Positions 28,801 to 38,400 of a stretch of DNA of 64,000 bases are shown here, piece by piece. Numbering within the stretch: position 1 is the first letter of the stretch; the number at the start of each line of letters is the position of its first letter. The position numbers and the translations under genes were made by a program. The stretch covers positions 2,384,501-2,448,500 of the forward strand of contig JAYJMM010000032.1 in the NCBI GenBank assembly GCA_037349105.1, read 5' to 3'. This stretch comes from Limnomonas spitsbergensis (lineage: Eukaryota; Chlorophyta; Chlorophyceae; Chlamydomonadales). The notes below the pieces were generated by a model. It ran no database searches. It was not told where the DNA came from and saw only the letters and a list, made by a program, of their open reading frames with translations.

Positions 28801-30336
28801 TCTGAATGCTCTCGCAGCTCTCCCTTCGTGTTCATCTCGGTGATCTTGAACTTCGCGTTTGCCTTGGCGTTAGCGGGCTTCGTAGTGATGCACCTGCAAG
28901 TGAGTTGTTTGTTGTGCCACTGTGCCGGGGGATGAGCCATTGAGTGGGTTGCTGGGAACGGGGGGGTCGTCGAGGAGTACCCTCACTTACGTCATTTTCA
29001 TTTGTTTTTTTATGAGCCCGCTGGTGAGCCAAATGGCGCTACTTGAAACTTGTGTAGGCTAGGTTTATATGCTTTCGCTAGCCTAGGTATATATCCTGAT
29101 GCTAGGGATGGGGAGGGAGACGTGAATCTTGGTGGAATGCTTGTTGTGCTGGCGACGCCTAGGGACACGGGTCATGTCCTCATACCAGGGCTTGCATCTG
29201 CCTTTCTTACTGGTCCCATATTTGTCAATCTAGGAAGATTGGGGTGGCTGTATATACATCATAATACCATGCATGCATGTTAACCCCAAGAATGGCGTGT
29301 ACCGTATGAGGAATTCTATGTACTCCGGTATTCCGAATACAAGAGCTTCCGAGATTTCCGTGCTGCCCAAATCGAAGCCGAATTGGCGTTCTCTTTCCTC
29401 CTTCCTTTATTTCAATGGCAGACGAGGTAGATGTACCGGATGAAGTGCATTTATTTCCAGGCCCTGCCCTTCTCGAAACGATTCTCATACTACTGTCTGT
29501 TACCACACTCAGATGCTTACAGCAAACTGCAGCACCATAGAGATGTACGAGAAGGACCCTGTACATCCTTGGCCGTACAACAAGGGCTTTCGGCGGAACT
29601 TTGAGGAGGTCTTTGGCCGATGGTGAGTACCGCATCACTTCGGAAATATGTTTTGAGGAGTTGCTCACCAAAAGTTGAAGGATGTCGTAGCATCATCTTG
29701 AGGGACTAGACATGCTGTATATTAACATTTTATATACGAATCAACATGGTGAAGCATAGGGTTAAGGGTCATAAGCCAAATCAGCATGGTGAAGCATCTT
29801 GCATTCTTGGTTAATCCCGTGGACCCACAACCAAAGGTGATGACCAAGCCTGCACTTAGTCATCCATACACTACCGACGGCCAATTTATGCGCATGAGCG
29901 CAGACTGTTAATGACCACCTTACACCTCTGGCCCCTGCTCAAAAATAAAACAGAGTGAAACTAGCAGTGTCTGTTGCTGATGGACATTCAAATTTTGAAT
30001 TCGAGTCGTGGCAAAGAAAATTTGATTGCCGTATGGAGGTGGACGATAGTTGTAATTTGCGAGACTTGCTGCATCCACCAATCAAACGCTTTGGTTTGAT
30101 GACTATAAAATGTCCAGTTTCAAGGACGTGGACAATTTTTGCCAATTCGATGCCTGCCATTTTAAATGCAATGCGTTGTGCTTGATGGCTGCAGCAAGTG
30201 GAGGTGGCTGCTGCCGCTTCACACGAAGGAGGAGAAGCGGATGCTGCTGGACAGCTGCCTCAGCCAAAAGGCCTTGAACAAGGGCCTGGCAACATCTCCG
30301 CTCCTGATGTCGTCGACAAACATTAACAATGTCTGA
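24255..30336 (+). CDS. DHHC-type protein S-acyltransferase (DHYC variant)
   Basis: Eight exons: 24255-24464, 24639-24728, 25915-25963, 26859-27013, 27787-27893, 28818-28899, 29513-29622, 30195-30336. All have GT/AG junctions with consistent phase (945 nt, 314 residues). The family transfers palmitate to cysteines of membrane-associated proteins from Golgi, ER or plasma membrane. Exon 1 gives two hydrophobic segments (about 18-40 and 45-70). Then come DPG (DPGQVPPGW, about 81) and [17 protein letters not shown] before the cysteine-rich domain (residues 117-168), with C127, C130, H140, C141, C147, D152-H153-Y154-C155 and C161. Exons 5 and 6 encode transmembrane segments 3 and 4. Exon 7 has a TTxE-like STIE at 238-241. 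The core is DHYC rather than DHHC, a variant known in active yeast enzymes such as Akr1. The GTG codon upstream of 24255 is not used as a start. The introns are rich in arrays. Confidence 0.92.
25340..25560 (+). repeat. About 60-bp tandem repeat in intron 2 of the palmitoyltransferase gene
   Basis: GTTGCACAGTGCACCTACAA followed by CTGGCTCCGCCTGCATTGA recurs three times, with a more distant first copy at about 25275-25340. The CTGCATTGACTTTC...TGTCCAG ends look acceptor-like, but no exon of the protein is encoded here. Confidence 0.75.
25690..25910 (+). repeat. CCTG-type microsatellite before exon 3
   Basis: Imperfect runs of CTGCCTGCCTAC occupy the 3' end of intron 2 and merge into the pyrimidine-rich tract of the exon 3 acceptor (exon starts at 25915). 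The array therefore supplies the polypyrimidine tract itself. Confidence 0.85.
25979..26640 (+). repeat. Three copies of a junction-adjacent block in intron 3
   Basis: 'tgtagcaatcgctcctgcag' followed by 'tgggttt(g)tatagagag(g/c)tttg' occurs at about 25979, 26109 and 26577. 'gggggatgggatgcctttgg' follows the first two, and 'gggggatgggatcgagatgg' the third. They contain CTGCAG acceptor-like sites but no coding exon. Confidence 0.8.
26993..27139 (+). repeat. Seven exact-length 21-bp units covering the exon 4 end and its splice donor
   Basis: The unit is GTAGGGCTGCTGAATTACAAG. The first (26993-27013, with GTGG in place of GTAG) is the genuine exon end encoding VGLLNYK, followed by donor GTAGGG. 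Six more copies follow, each with its own AAG|GTAGGG donor. The unit length is a multiple of three, so use of any downstream donor would add in-frame VGLLNYK repeats. Confidence 0.97.
27340..27730 (+). repeat. Decayed partial exon copies in intron 4
   Basis: 'tgtgggtcatcaactgcgtgggtctgccgaaacaag' near 27499-27534 and a weaker copy near 27362-27390 match the exon 4 end ('gggtcatcaactgtgtgggg'). Copies of the exon 5 acceptor ('tatcacagttctttctac' near 27612-27630, 'cttcacagttcttcctgctg' near 27688-27707) precede the real acceptor (27781-27786). Donor-side and acceptor-side copies alternate, as if whole exon-intron blocks had been duplicated. Confidence 0.8.
28120..28755 (+). repeat. 28-bp palindrome-bearing array (about 22 units) in intron 5
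   Basis: The unit is GCATGGCGCCCCATGCATGG followed by ATCCGATT. It contains the palindromes GGCGCC, CCATGCATGG and GGATCC. Units differ by single bases. Neither edge matches an exon of the gene. Confidence 0.95.
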
Positions 30337-31044
30337 TGGATTTGAGGGGGTGGCAGGTATCCAGGATTTTCACCTGTGTAGGGTTCAGGGTTTCCGCCTG
30401 TTTAGGGTTTCCACTTGTATAGGGTTCAGGATTTGCACATGTCTAGGGGTGGGTCCCCCAGACCTGAAAGAGATAAACTTGCACATCGCTGAGGAAGGAG
30501 AGAGGTCGGGGAGAGACAGAGCTACTAAAACACTCAGGCCAGCCACTAGCCCCTCCTAAAAGGGATACAAGTAGCTGGAATTGAGCTTGCTCATCCCATA
30601 CCAGCCCCACGCGGCCGAGCATTCAACCGGGCCCAGCGGGTATGCACTATTACAAAGATGGATTCCAGGAATTGTAATGCAGGGGTGGAAGTACTGATCG
30701 ATGAAGGGCCCGGGCTAGCCTGTTGTAGGGGGAAAAGGGGGGGGGCAGGAGGGGGTTCTAAACTGGGCTTCAGCTCGTAAGTTTTTGTTGCATGCCAGCA
30801 TGTGTCAATGTGTGTAAATATTGGCGATCAAGCTTATCATCTTGGCAGGTCAAAGGAGCCATGCTTTGCAGGCTGGCTTCCAGCTTTCAAGGCTCGCTCA
30901 GAGGGCGGCTTCCCCTCGCCTCGCTTACCTTGCAACAGCTCTCGAAAGGGTGACTGGGCCTTTTACCTACCTGCAGCTTGCTAAGGGTTTGATCTGGTAG
31001 CTTTCAATATTTTAATTAGATATCATCCATCAGACGCTTAGTAG

Positions 31045-31450
31045 GTCAATGACGTTACACCTCTGGGCCCTGCTCAAAAAGGCTCGGCCGCGTGGGCGCC
31101 TGACTGAAGAGCTGTGAAGTTTGTGAAGTTTCTACAGTCCAACGGGGCATCACATTTGATGCATGGGACTTGTGCCCGTAAACCGGTACAGACACTAAAT
31201 ACGCTAGGACAGCGAGCGAAAACCAGTGACCCCCCTGGACAAGCAACCAACACACAACCACTGAGCAGTAGCGTGGGAATGAACCCCATAGTGCAGAAGA
31301 TTAGCCCCAGCCATAGAACATGACGTGGGTGCAAAAGAGTTCGGTTGGACGCCTCCTAGGAAAATTAAGAAGGAAAGAAGAAGATTTAAGTGAAATTGTA
31401 TAAGTCTGTGTAAAAACTGTGTGATGCGTGAGCGACACTTCAATGTGATT
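31045..31450 (+). mobile_element. Dispersed element, best copy (non-coding, SINE-like)
   Basis: Begins with the TGACGTTACACCTCTGGGCC head, continues through 'tacagtccaacggggcatca' and then about 265 bp from 'acagacactaaatacgctag' to 'tgtgatgcgtgagcgacact'. The latter part is almost identical to 40728-40990, and a third partial copy lies at about 51330-51462. No open frame spans it. No target-site duplication was established. Confidence 0.7.
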
Positions 31451-31639
31451 AAATTTTGTTTTGTGAAATGGGTGAGGCACTATGTGATGCTGGGAGGAAA
31501 GATGGAAACAAACACAAGGGGGCAGGACAAAAGAAAGGAGGAAAAAGTGGGAAATAAAGTGAAGGGACAAAAGAAGAGGCTGGATAATAAATACAGAGGA
31601 AGTTCCAACCTCTGAAAACGCGAAGCGTTCCATTGGACG

Positions 31640-31735
31640 CTTGGTAGGTGCTTCATGCCATGGGAATCGAACCCGTAAACCCCTTACAGTGCCTCATTAG
31701 GTAAGCAAAGGCCACTGGCTGTCTCGCTGCTTCAG
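31640..31735 (-). repeat. tRNA-related SINE fragment with B box
   Basis: On the minus strand GGGTTCGATTCCC (31674-31662) is a perfect match to the pol III B-box and T-loop consensus. Upstream there is only a weak A-box-like 'tggcctttgcttacc'. A full cloverleaf cannot be drawn, so I call a tRNA-derived repeat rather than a tRNA gene. Confidence 0.5.
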
Positions 31736-32139
31736 TGTTCCACGAAATAGATCACCTGGTGTCCAACGCCCACAGGACTAAGCCTTTTGAGCAAGGCCAT
31801 GAGGTTAATGACGTTACACCTAGGAGCCCTGCTTAAATAAACTCGGCCGCGTCAGCATGCAAAAGTCAGCTAGGAAAATCAAGGGAGAAGGCACAAGAGG
31901 AAAGAAAGGGATGCAAGCTCACCTTCCAAGTTCCAAACAACAAGAAGAGCAACAAAAAGGCCAGGCAAACTGTATCCCTTGCCCCTGAAGAGACAATACT
32001 GCTGATTTTCGGCCGCGTTGGGCTGGTTGATGACGTTACACCGCGAGGGGCTGGAAGGGAATGACAAAGTTCAATTTCAGCTACCATGCACAGCCAGGAC
32101 TGGTGCAGCCATACCACCCTCCTATGTGAAGGGGCGGGA

Positions 32140-32250
32140 ACATGGAACTCGGCGATCTAGACTGGGGGACAGAAGATTGTGTGGCGGGTTCGATCCCTCA
32201 ACCTATGGGAACCTGAAATCATGTGGTGCGCCTGAAATCATGTTGTGACG
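32140..32250 (+). repeat. Second tRNA-like B-box repeat
   Basis: GGGTTCGATCCC at 32186-32197 matches the B-box consensus on the plus strand. It is followed by 'tcaacctatgggaacctgaa' and a short duplication 'cctgaaatcatg(t/g)tg'. A TGACGTTACACC head lies about 150 bp upstream at 32032. This fits a SINE family with opposite-strand members nearby. Confidence 0.45.
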
Positions 32251-32615
32251 TAGCCAGTCTTATAAGAGTTTGATACCGGTATGCCAAGACACTGAAACAT
32301 TCAACCAAAACTCAAAAGCAGGGTCCGACCTCAAAAGACGGTGGCTGTCCAGCCCGAGGGGGGGGCAAAAGAAAAAGTCAAACACCCCATCATAAAAAAA
32401 ATGTGAAACGACCCCTGGCTACCCCCCCCCCCGCCCCGCCTCCGGAACCTAGTAAAACTTCATTTCTATGTCAAAAATCAGGATTTCAGGGAGGGAGCGG
32501 GGTCAATTTCAATCAGCCCGTCAGTGCGCTTATGGTGTCGATAAATGTACATGGTTCACAAATGTCAAGTGGTGAAACAAAAGAATATACCATTGCTCTT
32601 GCTACCACCTGCCAG

Positions 32616-33993
32616 CTACCTATCCACCCTAGAGACCATGAGGCTCCAGAAACGAGAGGACTCTCGCACGAGTGGCAGCAAACTAGCATCTAACTTGAGC
32701 GTGCTGACGTGCTGCTTCAGAAGCTTGGTCTTCTGCTTCTTGGGGAGCTCCATGCCCACCACCCCCTCAAACTCCTCAGCGCTGATGGCATATCTCGTCA
32801 CATCTGCCTCCGTCAGCTCCTGACCAGGGTGGGCTGACTCCATGTGATCTAGGAAGTGATAGCTCCACACATAAGGGCGGACGGTGCCTGCGACGCTCCT
32901 GCAGATGGTGCAAGCCAATGGTCTGTTGGTGCAAGGATTGGTGGCAGAACCCCTCTCAGCAGCTGCATATGACATCTTGTACTTCAGGGGGCAGCGGGAC
33001 TCGACTGCTAGTGTGCTGCTGGTAGAGCCTTTGCCCAACTCCGTTTTGCACAGGCCGGATATCCTGTCGTCACACACAATGCCACAGAAGCCGCATGCTT
33101 CAGCACCACTTGGCTCCAAGCTACACACTGCTCCACATTGGCGCAGCAAGATGTGCGCTCCGACGTGCAGTCGCATAGCTGATAGCTTGATTATCTTCCC
33201 ACAGCCATGCACCTTGCACACAGTCGGCGCATCCCCAGCTATTGGTGGTCCATATTCTTGCTGAAGATCCTCCAACTCTAGGGGGGTGTCATCGCAAAAT
33301 GGCCAGGGCTTGGCATCATCGCGTCTGTACGGGAACTCAGCTGACATGCTCAAGCTGTGGCTAGAAGCTGATGGAAGCTGACCAGGGACCCCCACCTGTT
33401 GGGCTAGCATGCAGCTGGAGATGACGTCAAGGGTCGACCCCTCACACGTCGCAATGATACCCGGAGAAGGGGAGGCTGACATTGCAGAGGGGATGGCCCT
33501 GTGGGCTGGCACTTTGAGCATAACACCGACTTTCCCACCCCAAGCTGAGGACGCTGCTGATCCATCAGCCTCACTCCCTCTAGAGTACGTCAAGTGCATG
33601 AACGCCCCTGTCACTACAGGTGCCTCCATCATCAGCTGCTCCGGTGTCAACTCGCCCACGCTGTATATGCCCCCCTTGGCAGTAGGGACCTGGAGCATAT
33701 CTGCTCTGAGCACTGCCAGGGCTTACACGCCGTGCGATGCATGCTAGAGCGAGAGGCTCTACGGCAGCCGTATGCTCGATAGCAGCAGCAGCAGCCGGAG
33801 CAAGAGCTGAAGGATTAGCAGAAGTAAAAGAGGGGTATAATGATGCGATTGTGCGCTGTCGCTTCGTCGAGTTCTCCTTGGCCAGCCTCTCAGCTCCTCT
33901 CTTGCACTCTTTCCCCTGTTGGTGATTTCTTAGGGCCACTGGGTTGTCTGTGAATTTTAAGACCTTCAAACAATGCTCACAGCAGGTTGGCAT
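32616..33993 (-). pseudogene. Frameshifted zinc-finger protein gene, mobile-element-like
   Basis: Reads on minus from ATG at 33993 to TAG at 32616. The N-terminus has a CxxC…H…C finger (CCEHCLKVLKF…NHQQGKEC), followed by a basic stretch and Ala-rich linker. Near 33725-33735 the frame breaks: …ACIARRV continues one base off as ALAVLRADMLQVPTAKGG. No usable intron separates the two. The second part carries three more Cys/His clusters: CKVHGCGKI…H…H, a CGFCGIVCDDR cluster, and CTICRSVAG…YHFLDHMESAH. It ends with a Lys-rich helix. The intact product would be about 455 residues. I do not recognise the family. Several unrelated zinc-binding modules, no introns and a repeat-rich setting suggest a DNA-binding protein of a transposable element. 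A sequencing indel is the alternative to true decay. Confidence 0.55.
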
Positions 33994-34212
33994 TGCTTAA
34001 TTAATAGTAACTACCAATGCAGGTACATCGTGTGAGTCCATAATGGGTGTACGCACAACGGTGCATGTGGTTCTGGAGCCATGACACCCCCCCATGTCAA
34101 AATTGCATGCCAAGAGGGGTCTGACATTCTGTGTGGAATTTTTTATGATGCATATATGTAGCAAATGACGGTGGGGATGCAACGCTGTCGCTATCGTCTC
34201 AATCTGATGTTT

Positions 34213-34243
<31 letters not shown>

Positions 34244-35478
34244 TTCTTTTTACCCCCCTCCCCCCGCCCACTTTGCCCCTCCGTATCTCCCAGCTCCCTG
34301 GGCCAAAAACAATTTTAAGACCAAATATTGAAAGCTCTCGTCAACCTCTACAACTTAAGATGATGGGGTGTATTCAGTTTTTTTTGCCCCCCCCCTCGGT
34401 CCAGCCCTCTCTTGTGGCTCTGCCCTATCATGGTTTCCGCATGAAGTGGATTTCGGGTATCTCAATAACATTACACCACTGGGCCATGCTGAAAAGGCTT
34501 GGCCACATGGGCGCCCACCTGATTGCGGGTGTCTGATGTGTTTCCTGATGGACTGGAATAAACTAGAATCACGAGCATTCTGAGGCGGGGGGGTGCGTCG
34601 GAGCTTCCTTCTGTACAGGAAGTGAACCCGTCAGCCCCGAAAACGAACGTGCATATGGCACCATGTTTCAAGCTCCTGCCCCATTAGATTGCTGCCCGAT
34701 GAAGTTGCACCTCTGCTGAGCCACGCTCGAAAGTCTCAGCCGCATGGGCGGCCGACTGTCTGGTCGGGAGAAAAGTAACTAATGGCTGAGAGAAGAGATG
34801 AGACAGTCTGACAGAAAAAGGAAGCCATTATAGAAAGGGAGGAAGTGGGTATGGCTGCACCTTCATTGCCTGGATCGGATTGCTGGGTTCCATGTTCCTG
34901 TGCCCTCACACGGCTGGAGGTTCGCATGGCTATACCATGGTCCTAGCTGTTCATCTGTGCATGGAAACTGGAATTGTGCTTCCTCTTCCCCAGCCAGGGG
35001 AAGCCCGGCACGGGTGAGCTTTCAGCAGAGCCCAGCGGGTACGCAGTACGCACCATCTTGAGCAAGATGAGAATATGGGTTTGATTGCTCGGGATCAGGT
35101 GAAGGTACGGTATCAGGAGCCATGCCGCAATATCCCAGCAGGGTCAGGGAGGTGTATTTGAGTGGGAGACTTAAGTCGTAGCTGCGTTGAGGCTCGAGAA
35201 TGCGAGGCTGCAGTCAAGCATACCTGGAAGGTGGTGCCCGACAGTGCCCGGCAGGTGCGACGTAGCGTCCTTCCGGGCGTTCCGAAAAGGTGTAAAATGT
35301 GAGGTAGAAAGTGTACGGTCGGAGATAAAAGTGGCGAAAAAGGGGGAGTAGGAAGGAAGGGCGGTATCGCGTCGTCTGGATATAAAATCCTGCACACTGG
35401 GGAGTAGAGAGACATACATCATTACTTAACTGTCTTGGTTTAAGCATCGTCTACAAATTATCAGTCAGCGTCGACATC
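33994..35478. other. Intergenic repeats upstream of the peroxidase gene
   Basis: Includes a 28-base A run (about 34213-34240) followed by a pyrimidine-rich stretch, diverged copies of the dispersed element head (34466-34515 and 34697-34750), and 'gagcccagcgggta(t/c)gca' words shared with about 30631. The A run could be the tail of a retroposed copy. No exon was found. Confidence 0.55.
35381..35387 (+). promoter_or_regulatory. TATA box of the peroxidase gene
   Basis: TATAAAA lies 92 bases before the ATG at 35479, with no ATG between them. A transcription start around 35410 would give a 5' leader of about 65-70 bases. This is the clearest core promoter element in the window. Confidence 0.6.
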
Positions 35479-38400
35479 ATGAGAGCGACACAAAGAGTAA
35501 CGAGCTTGACGAGGGCATGGCTGGCAGTGGCTTTCGTCCTGGGAGCAGCTCATCATGCTAGGTCGGTGAGGGGCCGATCTGCCGATCCTAACTGCCTGAA
35601 CCTGACAAACTTCCGACCGACCAGTAGTGGTGTAGTAAGACTGTTTGCCTGAAGCTGCTGGAAATCTCTCACGATCCTTCATGGCTTCGTTCCACAACGT
35701 CATTTCTGATTTAAGTACATATAAGCCAACCAGAGGCCAACCAGGTCTCATTCCACTCAGTCTGCCTTAAACGATTTAACCCCCGATTTAGAAGGTTCGA
35801 TGGTTTATTTTGCCGCCTGCGTTTTTTTCCTGCTCAAACTTTGCTGCTGCCAGGATAGGCTGCTGGTTTGCGTGGATTGCATTAACATTGCCTTCGACTG
35901 CTTGGTTGCATGCAGTTCAAAGACGGTCCTGAACCCAGCTGGCATCTACGGCAACACTGCAGTGAGTACAGAGTACTGACTGAGTACTAGTACTGGGCAC
36001 TGGCGCATGGCACTGTAGGTCTGATGTAGCCAGCTAGTCAGCTAGTGAGCCAGCCATTCATGCGTCCATGACAGCTAACGATTCCAGCCATCCAGTTTCC
36101 CGTCATTGATATGAACTTACTTGAGCAGGCCGTTGGGAGAGTGGCCACCACTGGGTCGATGGGTAACAAAATGTACTTGGACCAGCCTACAGCTTGCTAC
36201 ACCAGCAGGCCATCCCGGCTATAGGCCACAACGTAGCTGAATTGAAGCGGAACCATCATAAAAATAAGTAAACAGTGCAGCTATACTGCGGCCTGAGCAA
36301 CCGGTCTGATATATTGTGCCATAACGATACAAAGCCATGCACGTCCTGGGACGTTCATCGGGCAATGCATGAAACTCACTGCCATACTGTCTTCAACACT
36401 TTCCAACTTCCCCACACTTCCTCGCCCCTGCTGCCTGCCTCTCCGCCCACCGTTATTCACCGTCCACTATTCATATTTTGTTTACCACTCTTTTCCAAAC
36501 CTTCTGCCTCTGCAGAATGCCCAAACCTGCTTCAACCGGATCTGGACGCTGGCCATGCAGCAGCTGAACGCTGCGACCACGGCCCCCAACTGTCTGCGCA
36601 TGGCCTTCCATGACGCTGGCACCTACAGAACAGATAGTGCAACCTCAGACAAGCAAGGGTGAGCATAATGACTATTTACTAGTTATGAACCATAAATGTG
36701 ATAAATTAAGGTACAGCAGTGGAGAAAATATACTCCAGTCTCATTTGTTACACAACAGCAGCATGCAGTGCATTAGCTTCCAATTTATTGTGCCGGGCTT
36801 TACAAGAGCTCGATAAGTGTGTAGGTACACTGAAGGCACTAACCTTCAGCAAGGGTATGCAGCATTACTAGTCATGAATTATGAGTGATAAAACATGATC
36901 GCAGGATTACATAGTGTGACATGCAGAACATGATGATGCATCGTTGCTGTTCCAGATCAGCCGCTTCCAATTCTTGATGTCTGCTTGATGTGCATGAGGG
37001 TATTTTCAACGATGCACTAACAAGTGGCACCACTGATGAATGAATCATCCTCCCTGCCCGCTCCATCCCCCTCAGTGCCAACGGTTCCATCCTTCAGGGC
37101 AACGAGCTGAGCAACCCCCAGCACGCCGGCCTGACGCTGTGCCCCCCCTTCATCAATGTGAGTTCCTGCTCTTACTCCTCCAAACCCTAAACTAGGCTAA
37201 ACCTTAAACCCTTAAGTTGCCTAACCGTAACACCCCCTACATCGATGTGATTTTCTGCCCTTATCTGCTGGCAAGCTTAGGCGTGTGATGTTGTGCTTCA
37301 TGTAATAAATATGGGATTGCAGTCCAGCTCTGTCAGGGCTGGCTTGACGTATGGTAATGACGGCAAAACCCTGGACCCTGCTAAAAAGACGAAGGCTCGG
37401 CGCCCAACTTTCAGGAAGCGGAGGAGGGATTTGCCGCGTGTGAAGCTGTGGTACTCAAAGAAGCTCGTACAGACATGTGCCGCCAATCAGTAATAAAAGG
37501 CCTCTGGACCCGAGACTTGACCGTCTATTTTTCTACACTATTTTTCTAGTGAGCCCGGCCCCCTTTCACGATGTGAATGCTGCTCTCATAAATAAATAAA
37601 TATATGGATGCGCAAATACGTGGATTTAGGAAGCCGTCCACTTTGGCCGGAGAATGGGACCTGAGGCCCTACCGGCCTCCTGTGATCCCTTGTACCTCAT
37701 CATTCCGTTTGAGAAAAGTATCGGGGGACCATAAACTGGTAATGCCATTAGTTTAGCTACCACCTCCTAGTGAGACTGGCCCCCACTCCCTGAGGCCTTG
37801 CCGTGAACACTTGCACCTCATCATCTCCCTCTCTTTACTCTCAGGCTCTCAAGAGCCAGGTTGTGGCGACTGCCGGGTGCACTTCAGTGACCAACGCGGA
37901 CATCATCCAGGTGCGCCTCTCGCTACCGCTCTCATCATGGAGGCAGGTGCCGTGCATGCGCCATGACAACGCTCCAACGCTTAGAAATCTTAATAGCTCT
38001 GATCGTGGATGCAGATGCAGTGCTTGCGTCATGGCAACACTTTTAGATCACCATAGCTCTGATCGTGGATGCATATTCAGTGTGTGTGTCGCGCCACACA
38101 GTACCAGAATCCGGCTAAACATGTGCCGCATCGTGCCATGTCGTGCAGTATCGCGCAACCTTGGTGGTACAATTTTGTTCATCCTGTGCCGTATTGTGCC
38201 GTATTGTGCTACCATGTCGCGACAGGCATGACACACTCCTGTTCATATATTCCTCTGTCCTCATCTCTCTGCTAGCTGGCTGTCCCTCACCAGGCTTGCA
38301 AGCAAGGCAAGGCCCGCAGCCCTGCCTCGCTGCCAGCTCTATGAGTCTATGGCAGGGTGCAGAAATACTTTTGGCTAGACCGTGGATGGCCAATGTGAGC

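Larger units (their letters stand above)
30337..32615. other. Repeat-rich intergenic region
   Basis: After the palmitoyltransferase stop there are telomere-like 'tagggttcagg' words (about 30378-30430), a G run at about 30737, and from about 31040 a cluster of dispersed elements. No exon could be supported. The minus-strand frame at 31301-31633 has no recognisable domain. Confidence 0.6.

Noticed and set aside
28048..28935. Overlapping frames of [16 protein letters not shown] repeats
   Set aside because: Artefact of the 28-bp array in intron 5. Only the last part of one frame (28818-28899) is a real exon.
31640..31735. tRNA gene on the minus strand
   Set aside because: Only the T-loop/B box is good. 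No acceptor stem, D-arm or anticodon arm could be paired.
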